From contig ML679954.1 in assembly GCA_007922225.1 (NCBI GenBank), positions 27,570,240 to 27,634,239 on the forward strand: a stretch of DNA of 64,000 nt, read 5' to 3'. The DNA comes from Emydura subglobosa. Lineage: Eukaryota; Chordata; Testudines; Chelidae. The notes below the pieces were generated by a model. That model was not told the origin of the DNA, made no database searches, and was given only the letters and a program-made list of their open reading frames with translations. The position numbers and the translations under genes are program-made. Shown here one piece after another: positions 45,852 to 56,175 of this stretch; position 1 is the stretch's first letter, and the number at the start of each line of letters is the position of its first letter.

Positions 45852-46267
45852 GATGTATTACATATCAAGTTACTACCACGGATAGATCAAGTCAATGCAA
45901 AAGCAAACCATTTTTTTAGTTTTGGAGTTCTTTAAATGGCCCTAAAACTGAAACCCATTTAGCCATTTCCAACTCACTAGAGATACCAAATGGGAGCAGG
46001 ATTGTCTTCTGATCCAGATGCAAGAAAATTTCTTAGAAGCTGCTATACTTCTCAAATCCACACCAGGGAGGAGAATTCCCTCCCGGGAACTAGTAAACAC
46101 CCTGACTAAGCATTTTGGCAAAAGATTCCATATATTTTCTGTCTTTCAATATGGACATCATGGTTACAATCTCCTCTTCGAGGCGCAAAATCAGATGTAA
46201 AGGTCTTATTGGGGAACAGCAGTACTGCACCTCTTATTACAGGAAAGTTAAGCCAAGATTTAATACA
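45852..46267. other. No recognisable feature
   Basis: Nothing recognised; the short frames at 46018-46330 lack motifs. Confidence 0.45.
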
Positions 46268-46415
46268 GCCTTGATCAGTGGTGTTGTATCCATTTTTATA
46301 GTGGGGGTGCTGAAAGCCATTGAACATTAAACCCAGTATATGATGGAAACGACTTCAGGCCAGGGGGTGCTGTCACACCTTCAACACCCCTAGTCCCAGC
46401 ACTCTTGGCCTTGAT
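46268..46415. mobile_element. hAT-type MITE with perfect 8-bp target duplication
   Basis: The element (46276-46407, 132 bp) begins CAGTGGTGTTGTATC and ends GTCCCAGCACTCTTG, whose reverse complement CAAGAGTGCTGGGAC is an equally worn copy of the same end. GCCTTGAT occurs exactly at 46268-46275 and again at 46408-46415, an 8-bp duplication as made by hAT transposases. The interior holds ATAGTGGGGGTGCTGAAAGC and AGGCCAGGGGGTGCTGTC. No coding content. Confidence 0.9.
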
Positions 46416-47021
46416 TACCAAAATAAACCTGGTTACAAGAAACTTCCATCCTTCCCACAGGCAAAACCCTTTTAAATTAAATAAATTAAATAATAAAAAA
46501 AAAAACTCCACCACTCATACTCTTGATTTCAGGAGAGCTCTACAAATCAACAGTGAAAGCAGTATCCAGTTAAAAAAAAATAAAAATAAAAAAATCTCTG
46601 TCGGTCTGTAACCCCCCATCACCAATTTTTAAAAAAGCCATTGCTTCAGCATCAGTTATTAGACAACTATATTGGTACATTTCAAAAGCTTTCAAAAGGT
46701 AGAAGCCACTTTTCCCCCCATACAATCATTTGTGCTTATTCATTTGAAGCCGTGGAAGCCTCCTGTCCTGAAAGTTCATATCTTGCATATAAGGAGAGGG
46801 GTAGGCTGGCCATCTATTCATGTTTTTCTCATCTTCAGTAAGTTTGACAAGCTAACCATTCAGGCCTCCTCAGTCCTTTCACTGGATGGAAGGATCTGCA
46901 TACTATGCTCACCCACTAACTGGTTAGAAAGAAAGGCAGACAGACAGGAAAGAATTAGATAAATCTATTATTTCATTCATCCTTTGTTTTCCTCCCCAGT
47001 GATACATTGCTCTCGGACATC
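46416..47021. other. No recognised gene or repeat
   Basis: A-rich tracts at 46492-46505 and 46570-46594; otherwise nothing recognised. Confidence 0.45.
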
Positions 47022-47130
47022 CCATTGTAATGGATCTGTGAACTTTCCCTGCAAAGATGAATAGGAATAGTCATCTTACCTTACCTGAAAATGTCCTTCT
47101 TCTAGCCGGAAAATCCACAGATCCAATCCG
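47022..47130. repeat. Left arm of the 47-kb composite (itself palindromic)
   Basis: Starts CCATTGTAATGGATCTGTGA and ends GGAAAATCCACAGATCCAAT, so it folds on itself around GGATCTGTG. In addition 47075-47130, reverse-complemented, matches 47565-47621 (shared words GGATCTGTGGA, CTAGA, TTCAGGTAAGGTAAG). The inverted arms are about 56 bases and bound 434 bp between them. Confidence 0.8.
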
Positions 47131-47336
47131 TCCAGCACAAGGATTATAGGTCTTTGAGAGGCTTAAATCTTCAGTCTCCTCCATTTCTTTGCACAATATA
47201 TAGCAAGATCCTCCAGAAATTGGTGTGGAATTTGAAGTTCTTCTGCAGGAGAAAGTATTTATATGAATTTCTTGTTTTAGCTAATAATCTGTAAATTAAA
47301 CTTTAAAGGATTTAGCTGCATGAAGCAGCTTTGCAG
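47131..47336. other. Interior of the 47-kb composite, left part
   Basis: Unrecognised AT-rich sequence between the left arm and the repeat at 47337. It may be part of the same element. Confidence 0.35.
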
Positions 47337-47414
47337 AACTGGCTGGCTGGCATTTCATGGTTGTAGCCAGGCCCAGCCTGCCTTGATTGATAGGTCTGGT
47401 TTCTGCCTCTGAGG
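47337..47414 (+). repeat. Interspersed repeat, partner of the copy at 41.0 kb
   Basis: AACTGGCTGGCTGGCATTTC through TAGGTCTGGTTTCTGCCTCT matches 41000-41076 in opposite orientation. Its position inside the inverted arms suggests that the 41-kb copy may be another fragment of the same larger element. Confidence 0.78.
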
Positions 47415-47417
47415 ACC

Positions 47418-47542
47418 TATGAGCTGACCAGATAACAACTGTGAAAAATCAGGACAGAGGGCAGGGGTAATAGATGCCCAAATAAAAAAAAGCTGGGAAT
47501 ATTGTGACTGTGCCTATAAAATTGGGACATCTGGTCACCCTA
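47418..47542. mobile_element. hAT-type MITE (TAGGGTGACCAG family), copy 2
   Basis: GAGCTGACCAGATAACAACT at the left and GGGACATCTGGTCACCCTAC at the right are the inverted ends. The interior GTGAAAAATCAGGACAGAGG and TGCCTATAAAATTGGGACAT matches copy 1 at 21.75 kb. The left end is damaged (TATGAGCTGACC for TAGGGTGACC) and I see no clean 8-bp duplication. It lies between the arms of the composite. Confidence 0.85.
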
Positions 47543-47560
47543 CTGCAAGGAGAAGTAAGA

Positions 47561-47621
47561 CCATTGTAATGGATCTGTGGACTTTCCCACTAGAGGAAAG
47601 GAAATGTTCAGGTAAGGTAAG
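47561..47621. repeat. Right arm of the 47-kb composite
   Basis: CCATTGTAATGGATCTGTGG shares its first 19 bases with 47022-47040 as a direct repeat. The rest, to TTCAGGTAAGGTAAG, is the inverted copy of 47130-47075. The terminal CAGGTAAGG would fit a splice donor, though nothing suggests use. Confidence 0.8.
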
Positions 47622-47877
47622 TAATTTTCCTGTCTTTACATTAATAAAGTCAAGATAACATAAACGAAGGAGAAAAGATTACATCATCTTAAAGATTACA
47701 TCAAATTAAATCCCTTGTATTTTTCATGTGTTTGAGATTGCAATGAACTGGCTGATATCTAGTCACGGCCCTCTATTGTACAGAATCTAAGCTTCTTAAC
47801 AGTGTATACTAGGTGCTATGCTGCTAATAAATAATAGAAATTCTCTTTTAGCTCAAGTACAGGCGCTTGTGCTTTTA
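47622..47877. other. No recognisable feature
   Basis: AT-rich; nothing recognised. Confidence 0.5.
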
Positions 47878-47957
47878 GTACCTCTTAGATTTCGCTGGGA
47901 CTAACCATAGTATCAAAGTTAAGCATGTGAATAAATGTTGCATGATCAGGGGCTGAT
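47878..47957. mobile_element. Half copy of the AAGCATGTG palindromic MITE
   Basis: CGCTGGGACTAACCATAGTA, AAAGTTAAGCATGTGAATAA and GTTGCATGATCAGGGGCTG correspond to the right half of the copy at 15.2 kb. The left arm is missing. Confidence 0.55.
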
Positions 47958-50823
47958 TGTCTCAAGTATTGTTTATTTATTTCTCCTGGTTTCATTTATT
48001 AGTGTTTTTGCTAACAACAATTCTTACCATAAAATAAGGTATGTTCCCCTTCAGCTAAAAAATAAATTTTTATTTTTATAGCAGATAATATAGATGAGAG
48101 TTCAGGCATAAATATTCAGCAAAGAGGATTTTCTAGGGGAAAAAACATGTATATTCTGAATTCAGCACAAAGATCTTGTTCAAAGGGGATTTATTGGTTA
48201 CAAATTATTAGGTCTAGGGAATTAGTTGAAAGATTCTAGATCCACACATATTTAGCAAACAAGATGTATTATAATACATCTGATAATACATACTATTTCA
48301 AATTAATGAGACTGGTTGTGTAGTAATTTATGAGGCTACATGGAGTAAAGGCAGAATCAAGCCCAAAGTTATTTACCCCTTGAAAATCTCCTGTACTCAT
48401 AATGCAGTATTTGGAAAGACTCAGCCTTCATATCCCATTATTCTGCTAAACGTAACCATGTGGATGTCCACAGTCCGTGATTGAGTTTCATAACTTCCAT
48501 TCATTTCTCTCTTTTTAAGAGCATGTACTTTCAGTGTTTTTTCCAGTTTTTATTTGACAGAAAATGAACAACAGTAGTAAAAAGACAAATTTTCAATTTT
48601 CACTTAAACAAGAATTTTCCCCTAATTCTTCATAAACGTGTGGAGACGAGAGGGATAAAGATGGGCTGAGCAAGGACCTGGAGGAACATGGGAGGAAAGG
48701 GGATTGAGACTAGGAGAAGAAAAAAGTTGGGACATCTAGTGTTTCCCCGCTTACTTCACTTCGTGGACTTGCTATGTATTGCCAGGAAATAGAGCTGGAG
48801 AGAAAACTCAAACTTCCAGACTCTAAATTTATACTAATCCCAGTAGACATAACAATGGTGTAGGTTTTACTTTGGCAATGGTGTAGGTTGTAAAATCAAG
48901 TAAGTACAGTATAATTAATTATTTGTGAACATCCAACTCTATGGACTTTATGAAGTTAACATCTAAAAATTGTGATGCATATTCAAACTTAACTGAGCTA
49001 CTCCAATCTATAAACTCTCTAGAGGATTTAAGTTCTTGCACTAGGTCAAAAGTATAATCAAAATAACCTTTCATTGTATTTCATTTCTGAGCAAACCCAA
49101 GAAGTGCAGAGGGACAGAGAAACTTAAAAAAAAAAAATCAGATAAAAATGTTTCAGATAGAAGTTCAAATGTTATTTTATCAAAACTAGCTCACCTCAAA
49201 CAAAATGTACATGTCTATGCAAATTATTTCATTAGGTAGACTATCTGGCAATTATGCCTAGTGGGCCCAAAAAGGCAACTACAGAAGAACAAAGGCAGAA
49301 ATAACCTCATGCAATCTGAAATGATAAAACATATATTAATGGTTTAAATGTTAGCATGCACTCTACATAAAGAGTTTTTCATTGCAAATAAAAAATAAAA
49401 TAAGCCATCACCATATTACCAGTTAATTCATTATTTTTATACTACCATGATATAAATGCCACTTTCCAGACAAAGTCAAGAAGACAAAGACCCTGATCTG
49501 AAAACAATGTAAAATTTAAAGGGCTTAATGTCATTTAGTCAAGGGGAGTTTATGGAACCCATCGCCTTACTGGATTGGGACCTAAACTGTACAATGTATG
49601 GACAAAGTAGTAGAGGAATGGATGTAACAAAGTCATTTGAATGTATTTGTAGAGATTGTGTTAGATGACTAACAATTTTTGCTTGCAAGGTATGGTACAT
49701 TAGCATCTCAAAAGTCAGGATTTTGTAATAAGCAGCGGACCCACACTTAATGTGCAAAGGATACAGCCACTTTGTAATTCATTCAATGACATGGTACTTT
49801 ATTGAATAAGCAGAGCCATTTACACTTTACATATTGAGCAATGGTTCATCTGCAGAATGTCAGAGTACAGAAAAAGCAACAGAACAAGTTACAAAAGAAT
49901 ATCCAGTTCCTCCGATAAGACTTAAAAGCAATATACAATATCTCCAGGATTAATAACATATATTAATAGCTATGGCAAAGTCATAACATTTCATTTCAAT
50001 AGTATGGGACTGAATTTTGAATGCATGTGAGTTTATCTTTTCAGTAATTTTATTTTTTAACAGTCACATTGAATCAGGTCAAGCAGTGCCCAAGATATTT
50101 TATTTCAAGCCTACTTCAATGGTTAGAGCAGCAATTTGAATAGAAAGCGAGAGAGCTACTGTCCTGTATATTTTAAACTATTTTAATCGTTTAAATAAAT
50201 TAAAGTTATTGAAACCGGTTTCCAGAATTGAACTTGAATCATCCACAAATGTGCTGTTTCAATAAAGAACAAGATCAGTAGCACAGAAATGAATTATATT
50301 AAAAAGGCAAAATTTGCTAAAACAGACAAAGATTTAAAACTTTATTGCACTGCAAATAATCCTTCCCTGTAAGTAAATCTATTATACAAAGAACATAGAA
50401 AATGAAAAAATAAATCAGACTCCACACTACAATGCGAAAAGCATCGTGGACTCAGTCAACTGACGCAAAAGCTACAGTTAAATCCAAAAACAACTCCCAA
50501 GGGTCATATAGTACATTTGTTCTAAGTATCATATGAGTGTGTCATCAAAACAGGATGTGACAGGATAAAGGGGCAGTTCTCCATGAACATGGAGATGACT
50601 CAAAAACTTAATTTCTCTGCCTTACACTGTTGATCAGGGCAAGGGCAACGACAGTGACTACTTGGGACACAGAGGGGATATACAGAGGAAGAATGACTTC
50701 ATGAAGTTCAAACTCAAGCAGTTATAAGACAATTTAACTCCAAACTAGGGATCTTCTATTTTTACTTTCTGATCATGTTAAATTAACTTGCTTTCAGGTT
50801 GTAGATATGAGCACATGAAGAAG
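47958..50823. other. Unrecognised AT-rich DNA
   Basis: Nearly 2.9 kb without a gene or named repeat. The longest open frame is 72 codons (49539-49757, minus). A purine-rich patch lies at 48640-48735. Confidence 0.45.
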
Positions 50824-50881
50824 ACCCCACCGAAAGTTATGGGATGACCTCTTTGAGTTGCATTTAATTTGTTATTATCCA
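50824..50881 (+). repeat. Direct repeat, left copy, flanking the gypsy pol remnant
   Basis: ACCCCACCGAAAGTTATGGG and TTTGAGTTGCATTTAATTTG match 52479-52537 (ATCCCACCGAAAGTTATGGG, TTTGAGTTGCATTTATTTTG) at almost every position over about 57 bases. The copy stops sharply on both sides. It is most simply a remnant of the 5' LTR or leader, joined directly to pol by deletion. Confidence 0.75.
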
Positions 50882-50929
50882 AACAGAGCTTGGACACCAG
50901 GTCATGGAAACCTCATGGCCATTCCCCAG

Positions 50930-52140
50930 GAGGTGAGAGAGATTGTGAAACAAGAACTCCAATCTATGCTGGAGCTTGGGGTAATTGAGGCATCTAGTAG
51001 TGTGGGTCCTTAAATTGGATAGGATCACCAGATTTTTAAAAATTTAATGCCACATCAAAGTTTAATGCATACCCCACGTCATGCTTTGGTGAGCTACTAG
51101 ATTGGTTGGGCCAGGCCAAATACTGGATCTTACCAAGGGATACTAGCAAATCCCACTTACACCAGAGTCTCAAGAAAAAATGGCTTTTGGCACACCCTTT
51201 GGCCTATACTAGTTCCAGACCATACCACTTGGTTTACATTGTGTCCCAGCAACATTCCAATGCCAATGGACTAAGTCCTTTGGCCCCATACTAGTTATAC
51301 TGCTGCCTACCTTGACGATATCATGATCTTTAGCCAGAACTGGGAGGACCACTTGAAACAAGGAGTTGCAGTACTCCAGTCTCTTGAAGAAGCTGAGTTA
51401 ACAGCAAACTCCACAAAATGCTGCATAAGCAAATGCAAGACAACTTACCTGGGGCATACATTGGGGAAGGGCTAAGTACATCCACCTGTGGACAAAGTCC
51501 AGGCCCTAAGGACTTATGCCCCACTCTGATGTCAAAGAACTAGATATACAGGTTGCTGGGCCTGGCAGAATGTTACCACCAGTTTGTGCAAGGTTCTCAT
51601 CTCTTGATGCCTCCCCTCTCTATCTGTTCAAAGACAGTCGCCCAAAAAAATCCACTGGATAGAAGACTGTGAGAAAGCCTTTCAAACCCTAAATCTCACT
51701 TCTCCAGGAAGGCTATCATTGACAGCCCCAATTTCACCAAGGAATTTCTTCTACAAACAGAAGCCTCTGACATGGAGCTGGGGTTAGTCTTGTCCTAGAT
51801 AGTCAGTAGCGAGCTCTATCTAAGCTGGAACTAGTTCTCAAGAGAAAAGTCCTATTCTGAGATAGGAAAAGGAGAGCTTAGCTGTGAAATGGAAGTGCTC
51901 AGATATTAATTACCTTCTTGGCAATAAATTTACTCTAATCATGAATTATGCTGTGCTACAACGGTTCCATGCCATGAAATACACTAACCCAACTCATGAG
52001 GTGATACCTATCACTCCATTCATTCTTATTCCAGGTCCAGCATAGGCTGGGATGGAAATGCAGAATTTTTTTCTCAATATGGAGATGAACTGGCAGAGGA
52101 GGGCCCTACCCCAAGTGTGGTCTTGGGGGGTGGGGTTGTG
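50930..52140 (+). pseudogene. Gypsy-type pol remnant: reverse transcriptase and RNase H
   Basis: Landmarks in order: MLELGVIEASSS (50970-51003) from the RT N-terminus; LDWLGQAKYWILPRD (51093-51135); then PLAYTSSRPYHL near 51197-51232, matching the family's PFGLYQFxxMPFGL block. The catalytic AYLDDIMIFS lies at 51305-51334 with the YLDD aspartates at 51314-51319, followed by the LTANSTKC and TYLGHTLGKG blocks. RNase H follows: TEASDMELGLVLS (51759-51797), where the family has T-D-ASD, then LLGNKFTLIMNYAVLQRFHAM near 51917-51980. The family's catalytic TD has become TE and TDH has become MNY, so RNase H is also damaged. At least three frame changes and several stops interrupt the reading. Confidence 0.85.
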
Positions 52141-52700
52141 ATTGGGCCAATAGGCCCTACACTGAAAGCAGTTGAGTTAATTAAGCAGAGAGGCTCCACA
52201 CTGGTGAGGAGAGCCTGTGGACCCAGTTGACCCTGCCTCACTACATCTGCAGCCAATGTCAGGAAGTGAGAGGAGAGGAAAAATGAGAAGGCCTTGCCCA
52301 GTTCAGGGCTACCCAGGAAGGAGAACAGAGCTCTGCTTCTTTTGGTGAGAAAGAAACTCCGGTTGCAAACAACTTGCCAAGCTGAATCAGCCCTCCTCTA
52401 AGGGACAACCAGACACTGGGAATGGAATCAGCAGAAGTACAAACCATTTGGGAGATGAGTCCCAAATAGAAGGGCGAGATCCCACCGAAAGTTATGGGAC
52501 GACCTGTTTGAGTTGCATTTATTTTGTTATTATTTACCTTTGAACCATAAACACCACAAAAGAAGTAGGACTGAACAGTGCTTTGACCAAAGCATCACTA
52601 CAGTGGATCTCATACGGACAGACATACCAGCAGAGACCCACGTCTGGGTGAGTTGTGCCCAGAAAGGTCACAATGGGCACTACCCAGCAACATAGTTACA
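52140..52700 (+). mobile_element. LTR-like 3' block of the gypsy element
   Basis: A non-coding, G+C-richer block directly after the pol tail. It includes the second copy of the direct repeat (52479-52537), then TTTGAACCATAAACACCACA and CACGTCTGGGTGAGTTGTGC. An LTR is expected at this place. I cannot fix exact TG...CA ends or a poly(A) signal. The end near 52.7 kb is where the G+C content drops. Confidence 0.5.
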
Positions 52701-54608
52701 GAATCTTAAAAGAGACAATGAAGAAAAATGAAACAGACTTCAATGATTTTCACTGTCCAGACTGAAAGAAATGCCATAAGTAAACAAAAAATCAGAGAGG
52801 GAGAAGTAAACTAGATTTTAAAAAATTATTTTATGTTTAATAATCTAAGTTGTTGGTAGTAACACTATTAAAGAAATTATTTGTTTATAACATGACAATT
52901 TTAAGAGTCTTTCAGTTGACTTTAATGAGGGTCACAGTTAGCTCTAAAATTGCCAGCAAACCGTTATAAAGGTTGACACTTTTACCTCAGTCCAAATGTT
53001 TTATCAAAACTGCTCACCTGAGCTATTATAAAGAATTAGCAATTGCACATGTGCAAAGTTTGCATTGTAATAACTCTGGAAATTACAAAGCTACCATGGG
53101 AAAATTCACATCTGAAGAAATAAATAGATACTTTTCTCAATATTACTGGGAACAAATCTAACCTTGTGGTATCCATTCACCACCTCCCAGAGATGCAATA
53201 TACTGACATTTACCATGGTTTGTGACCTTTCAGCTAGTTTTCAACCTACATAACTATGTTCCTATTTTAGCAAAGGTGAATTAATTGTGAACATACATTT
53301 TTAGACACATATCAAATGCATTTCTAAAATCTATACATGACTCCACAACGTTAGAGCCAGATTGTTCCCGAACCCTACACGTTGTCTCCTGGAGCTGTGC
53401 ATCCTTCCAGTGTGGACTCATACCTTGTAAAATGGAGTCCTTTCTAATTTTAGCAAAAAAGCTGAAATCAAGTTTGTCTTGAAAGATTTGTTCTTTATAT
53501 GTTTACTGCTAATAGTAAAATTTCCTGTGTTAACTCAACAGATCAAATATAAAATACATCTAGAATGCTTTTGTATTTCAGATCTGCAAAATAAAGGACT
53601 TTAAAATTCTAGTGTTTTACCCAAATAGAACTTTGAAAAAGTTCATTATTTTTACAATGATTCAAAAATATGACCACTAAAGTTACAGAGAAACCTGGCT
53701 CTAAACTCTTTAGATGCATGAGTAAACATTAAATAACTTGACAGGTAGCTTATTCAGTGTCTGGAATGAAGTAAAAAAGAGGAACAATTACACTGTCTCA
53801 AACCATCATTATTGTTTCAATGATTACATTAGCATTCTCCAAGCATAAATGGTCACAAAACATTTGATGCAGACATCTAATGATGAATTTTCCCACCAGA
53901 GAAAGCAATTCCTCTAAGCAATAAAACAGTCTGTGAGAAATCCTGCAGTCATAAATCTAGTATTTCTCATTACAAAATTTACATCAGCCAAAAAGTGTAC
54001 TTCTAAAATTACAAAACCCTTGTGGACAGCAATATTAGTTGAGTTACCAATTGCCATTCTCATGACTCATGAGAAAAGCAGTCCAAGTCATAACAGTCTT
54101 GTAAAAATAGAAAACTAAAATATCAGAGTAATGAATTGGCTTATTGTAGACAGAATGTTTAGTTTATCTGCAGAGGGCACATCTAGACATTAAAGTACAA
54201 AGACCAACTATAAGCAGTCCCCATTTCAAGTGCCAAAAGTAAGCTAGAGGGAACGTGACCAACAGCACTGCCAGTTCTTGTCATCTGTTTGATCTTTTGG
54301 TTTCTCTCCTTTGATTTGCCTCTGCAATCTAATAACAGCTCACTAGGATAGGACAGCTTTTTCCAGACCTTTTGACCAAAGCTGAGAGATGGGTGTAGAT
54401 GGGTGTAGAGATTTTACTTTTCAGCACATCTCCTCAGAGGTCACTGCGTTCTCTATTCTTTGGGGAAGTCTACTTGAAATTACCATACAACAGTAAACAA
54501 ACAAGTTTTTATTAAAAACAGAGGAAGTGGAATTAAAACAAACTAAACTGTTTAGCTTATGAAAAGTGTACAAGTAGATGTTAAGCAAATTTAGATAAGG
54601 CACTCCAT
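52701..54608. other. Unrecognised AT-rich DNA
   Basis: About 1.9 kb with no gene or named repeat recognised. GGGTGTAGAT is duplicated in tandem at 54391-54410. Confidence 0.45.
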
Positions 54609-54951
54609 TTAATTACAGAGAAAACAGGAAAGTGGATGGCCTACATCTCTTGAAAGCAAGCTCCTCTTTTTGATCACTTTGGTCAGCCTGTTAGTGTTCC
54701 ATGATTTCTGGATACCAACTCCCTGTTGATGCCAGGCAGCAATTCCTGCTTTCAAACCAGTTTTCACCAGGTACCTACAATAGAGTTTAGACTTGCTGCT
54801 TCCTCCAAGAGTTGGCCACTGAAAATACAAAGGCTTTTAATGATGATTCATAGCCACTTATCAAAGACCACACATTTCACAGACCTGTCCACACATCTGT
54901 GGCCTTAACAGTTTCTATACTGTTCCACTTTGGCTGACCGACAAACAGTAC

Positions 54952-55820
54952 TTATTGAGGAGGAGGGTGAAAAGATGCATTAGCACATTTCATACAGGCC
55001 TGGGAAGAGACCCATGTTGCCGCTTTGCAGATTTCAATGAGAAAACATCTCAAAGCGAGGTCATTGGTGCCACCTAGGCTCTGGTAGAGTGGGCCTTCAT
55101 ACCTTGTATAGGAGGGCATCTGCCAACACAACACTGTAGAATACAGCTAGAGATCAATTTGGAAAGTCTCTACAAAAAAATATTTTCTCCTTCATACACT
55201 TGCCAGGGACAAAAAACAGCCTAGGCAATTTTCTAAATGGTCTTGTTTTCTACAGATAGAATGCTCGAAGTACCTACAGGGAATGAAGGCTTTTGTCCTC
55301 ATTGGTTACACAAGCTTTTGGGAAGAAGACATAGTGTATCGTTTGATTCAGTGGAAAGTCTGAGATCACCTTGGAGGTAAATCTAGGATGTAGTCTCAGA
55401 GAAAACTTTCTTCTTATAGAAAACTGTGTACAGTAGATTGGCCATAGGGCTCTCAGTTTCCCTGCCCTTCTAGCTGAGGTGTTGGCCACTAGAAAAGCAA
55501 TCTTCATTAATATGTGAGTCAGCGAGCAGGTTCAAACTGAGACTTTGTTAATGATCGAGCCATACCAAGATCCCACACCAGATCAGGCTTGTCACTGGCA
55601 GGAAAGTCCTAACTAGACCTTTTAGAAACTGTACTGTCACTGAATGGGTGAAAACTGAGTAAGCATTGATTGGAGATGACAAGTGCTGATGTACTGATGT
55701 CTTTAAGAAGACCAGATAATCTAGAATGGTAAGGATGTCAAAGTATTCTGGGGTTGACAAACAATGTTGGCACCAGATAGAAAATCTTTTCCACTTGGCA
55801 GTGTAGTAATTCCTAATCAA
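54952..55820 (-). pseudogene. DIRS tyrosine recombinase remnant
   Basis: Three minus-strand segments in order. 55820-55548 has the core-binding domain (YYTAKWKRFSIWCQ, then TILDYLVFLK, NAYSVFTHSVTVQFLKGLVR). 55507-55274 opens the catalytic domain with MKIAFLVANTSARRAGKLRAL, which contains the conserved arginine that contacts the scissile phosphate, then PRFTSKVISDFPLNQTI and FFPKACV. 55134-54952 has IEICKAATWVS, the family's block just before the catalytic tyrosine. The His-x-x-Arg motif and the tyrosine itself are not recognisable. Stops separate the segments, so the enzyme is dead. The order of domains and the family-specific words make the identification firm. Confidence 0.85.
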
Positions 55821-55859
55821 CTCCTTCCACTACCATTGAGAATGGTCTGGACAGCTTAA

Positions 55860-56121
55860 AAACATGTCCTGTCTAGGTTCAACACCCATGCCAATACCAC
55901 ACTGAAGTGGAGGGAATCCATGTGAGATGTGCGATCCTGCCCTTTTTCTGTGTCAGGAAGCCTGAGAAGGATCGGATAGTGATGGGCGGATGTGCTGGCA
56001 TCTGTACAGGTTGGGAAACTAGAACTGCCTGGGCCATCTCGGTGCAATTGGGATGACCACCACTCCATCTTGCTGGATCTTCCTCAGAACGCAAAGTAAG
56101 AGGGGAATGGGGAGAACACAC
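55860..56121 (-). pseudogene. DIRS post-RNase H linker remnant
   Basis: Two overlapping minus-strand frames together resemble the stretch between RNase H and recombinase in DIRS polyproteins: a FPPFPL-like start (CSPHSPLTLRSEEDPARW), then a WxxxxxILIAPxWPRQPWFP-like block, here split between frames (GHPNCTEMAQAVLVSQP). Only this tail of the pol frame is left; nothing of the RT catalytic core is seen. Confidence 0.65.
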
Positions 56122-56175
56122 ACAGTAATGGTCCTGATCAGAGGATTAAAATGCATCTCCCTTGGGGTCCTGACC

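Larger units (their letters stand above)
50824..52700 (+). mobile_element. Internally deleted Ty3/gypsy retrotransposon
   Basis: A degraded LTR retrotransposon. In order: a 57-bp direct repeat, then reverse transcriptase (50930-51470), a connection region, RNase H (51735-52015), a short polyprotein tail to about 52140, and an LTR-like block of 52.14-52.70 kb that contains the second direct repeat. Gag, protease and integrase are absent. In most gypsy elements integrase follows RNase H. Here RNase H runs straight into tail and LTR-like sequence, which fits either an integrase deletion or the Gmr1-type order, in which integrase lies before RT. Multiple stops and frameshifts make the copy dead. 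Confidence 0.8.

Noticed and set aside
47600..47625. CAGGTAAGG as a splice donor
   Set aside because: It is part of the repeat arm and occurs in inverted form at 47.08 kb; no exon lies upstream.
54609..54830. 73-codon minus-strand frame as a separate gene
   Set aside because: It lies at the presumed 3' end of the DIRS element and shows no independent domain. It could be the element's 3' untranslated region.
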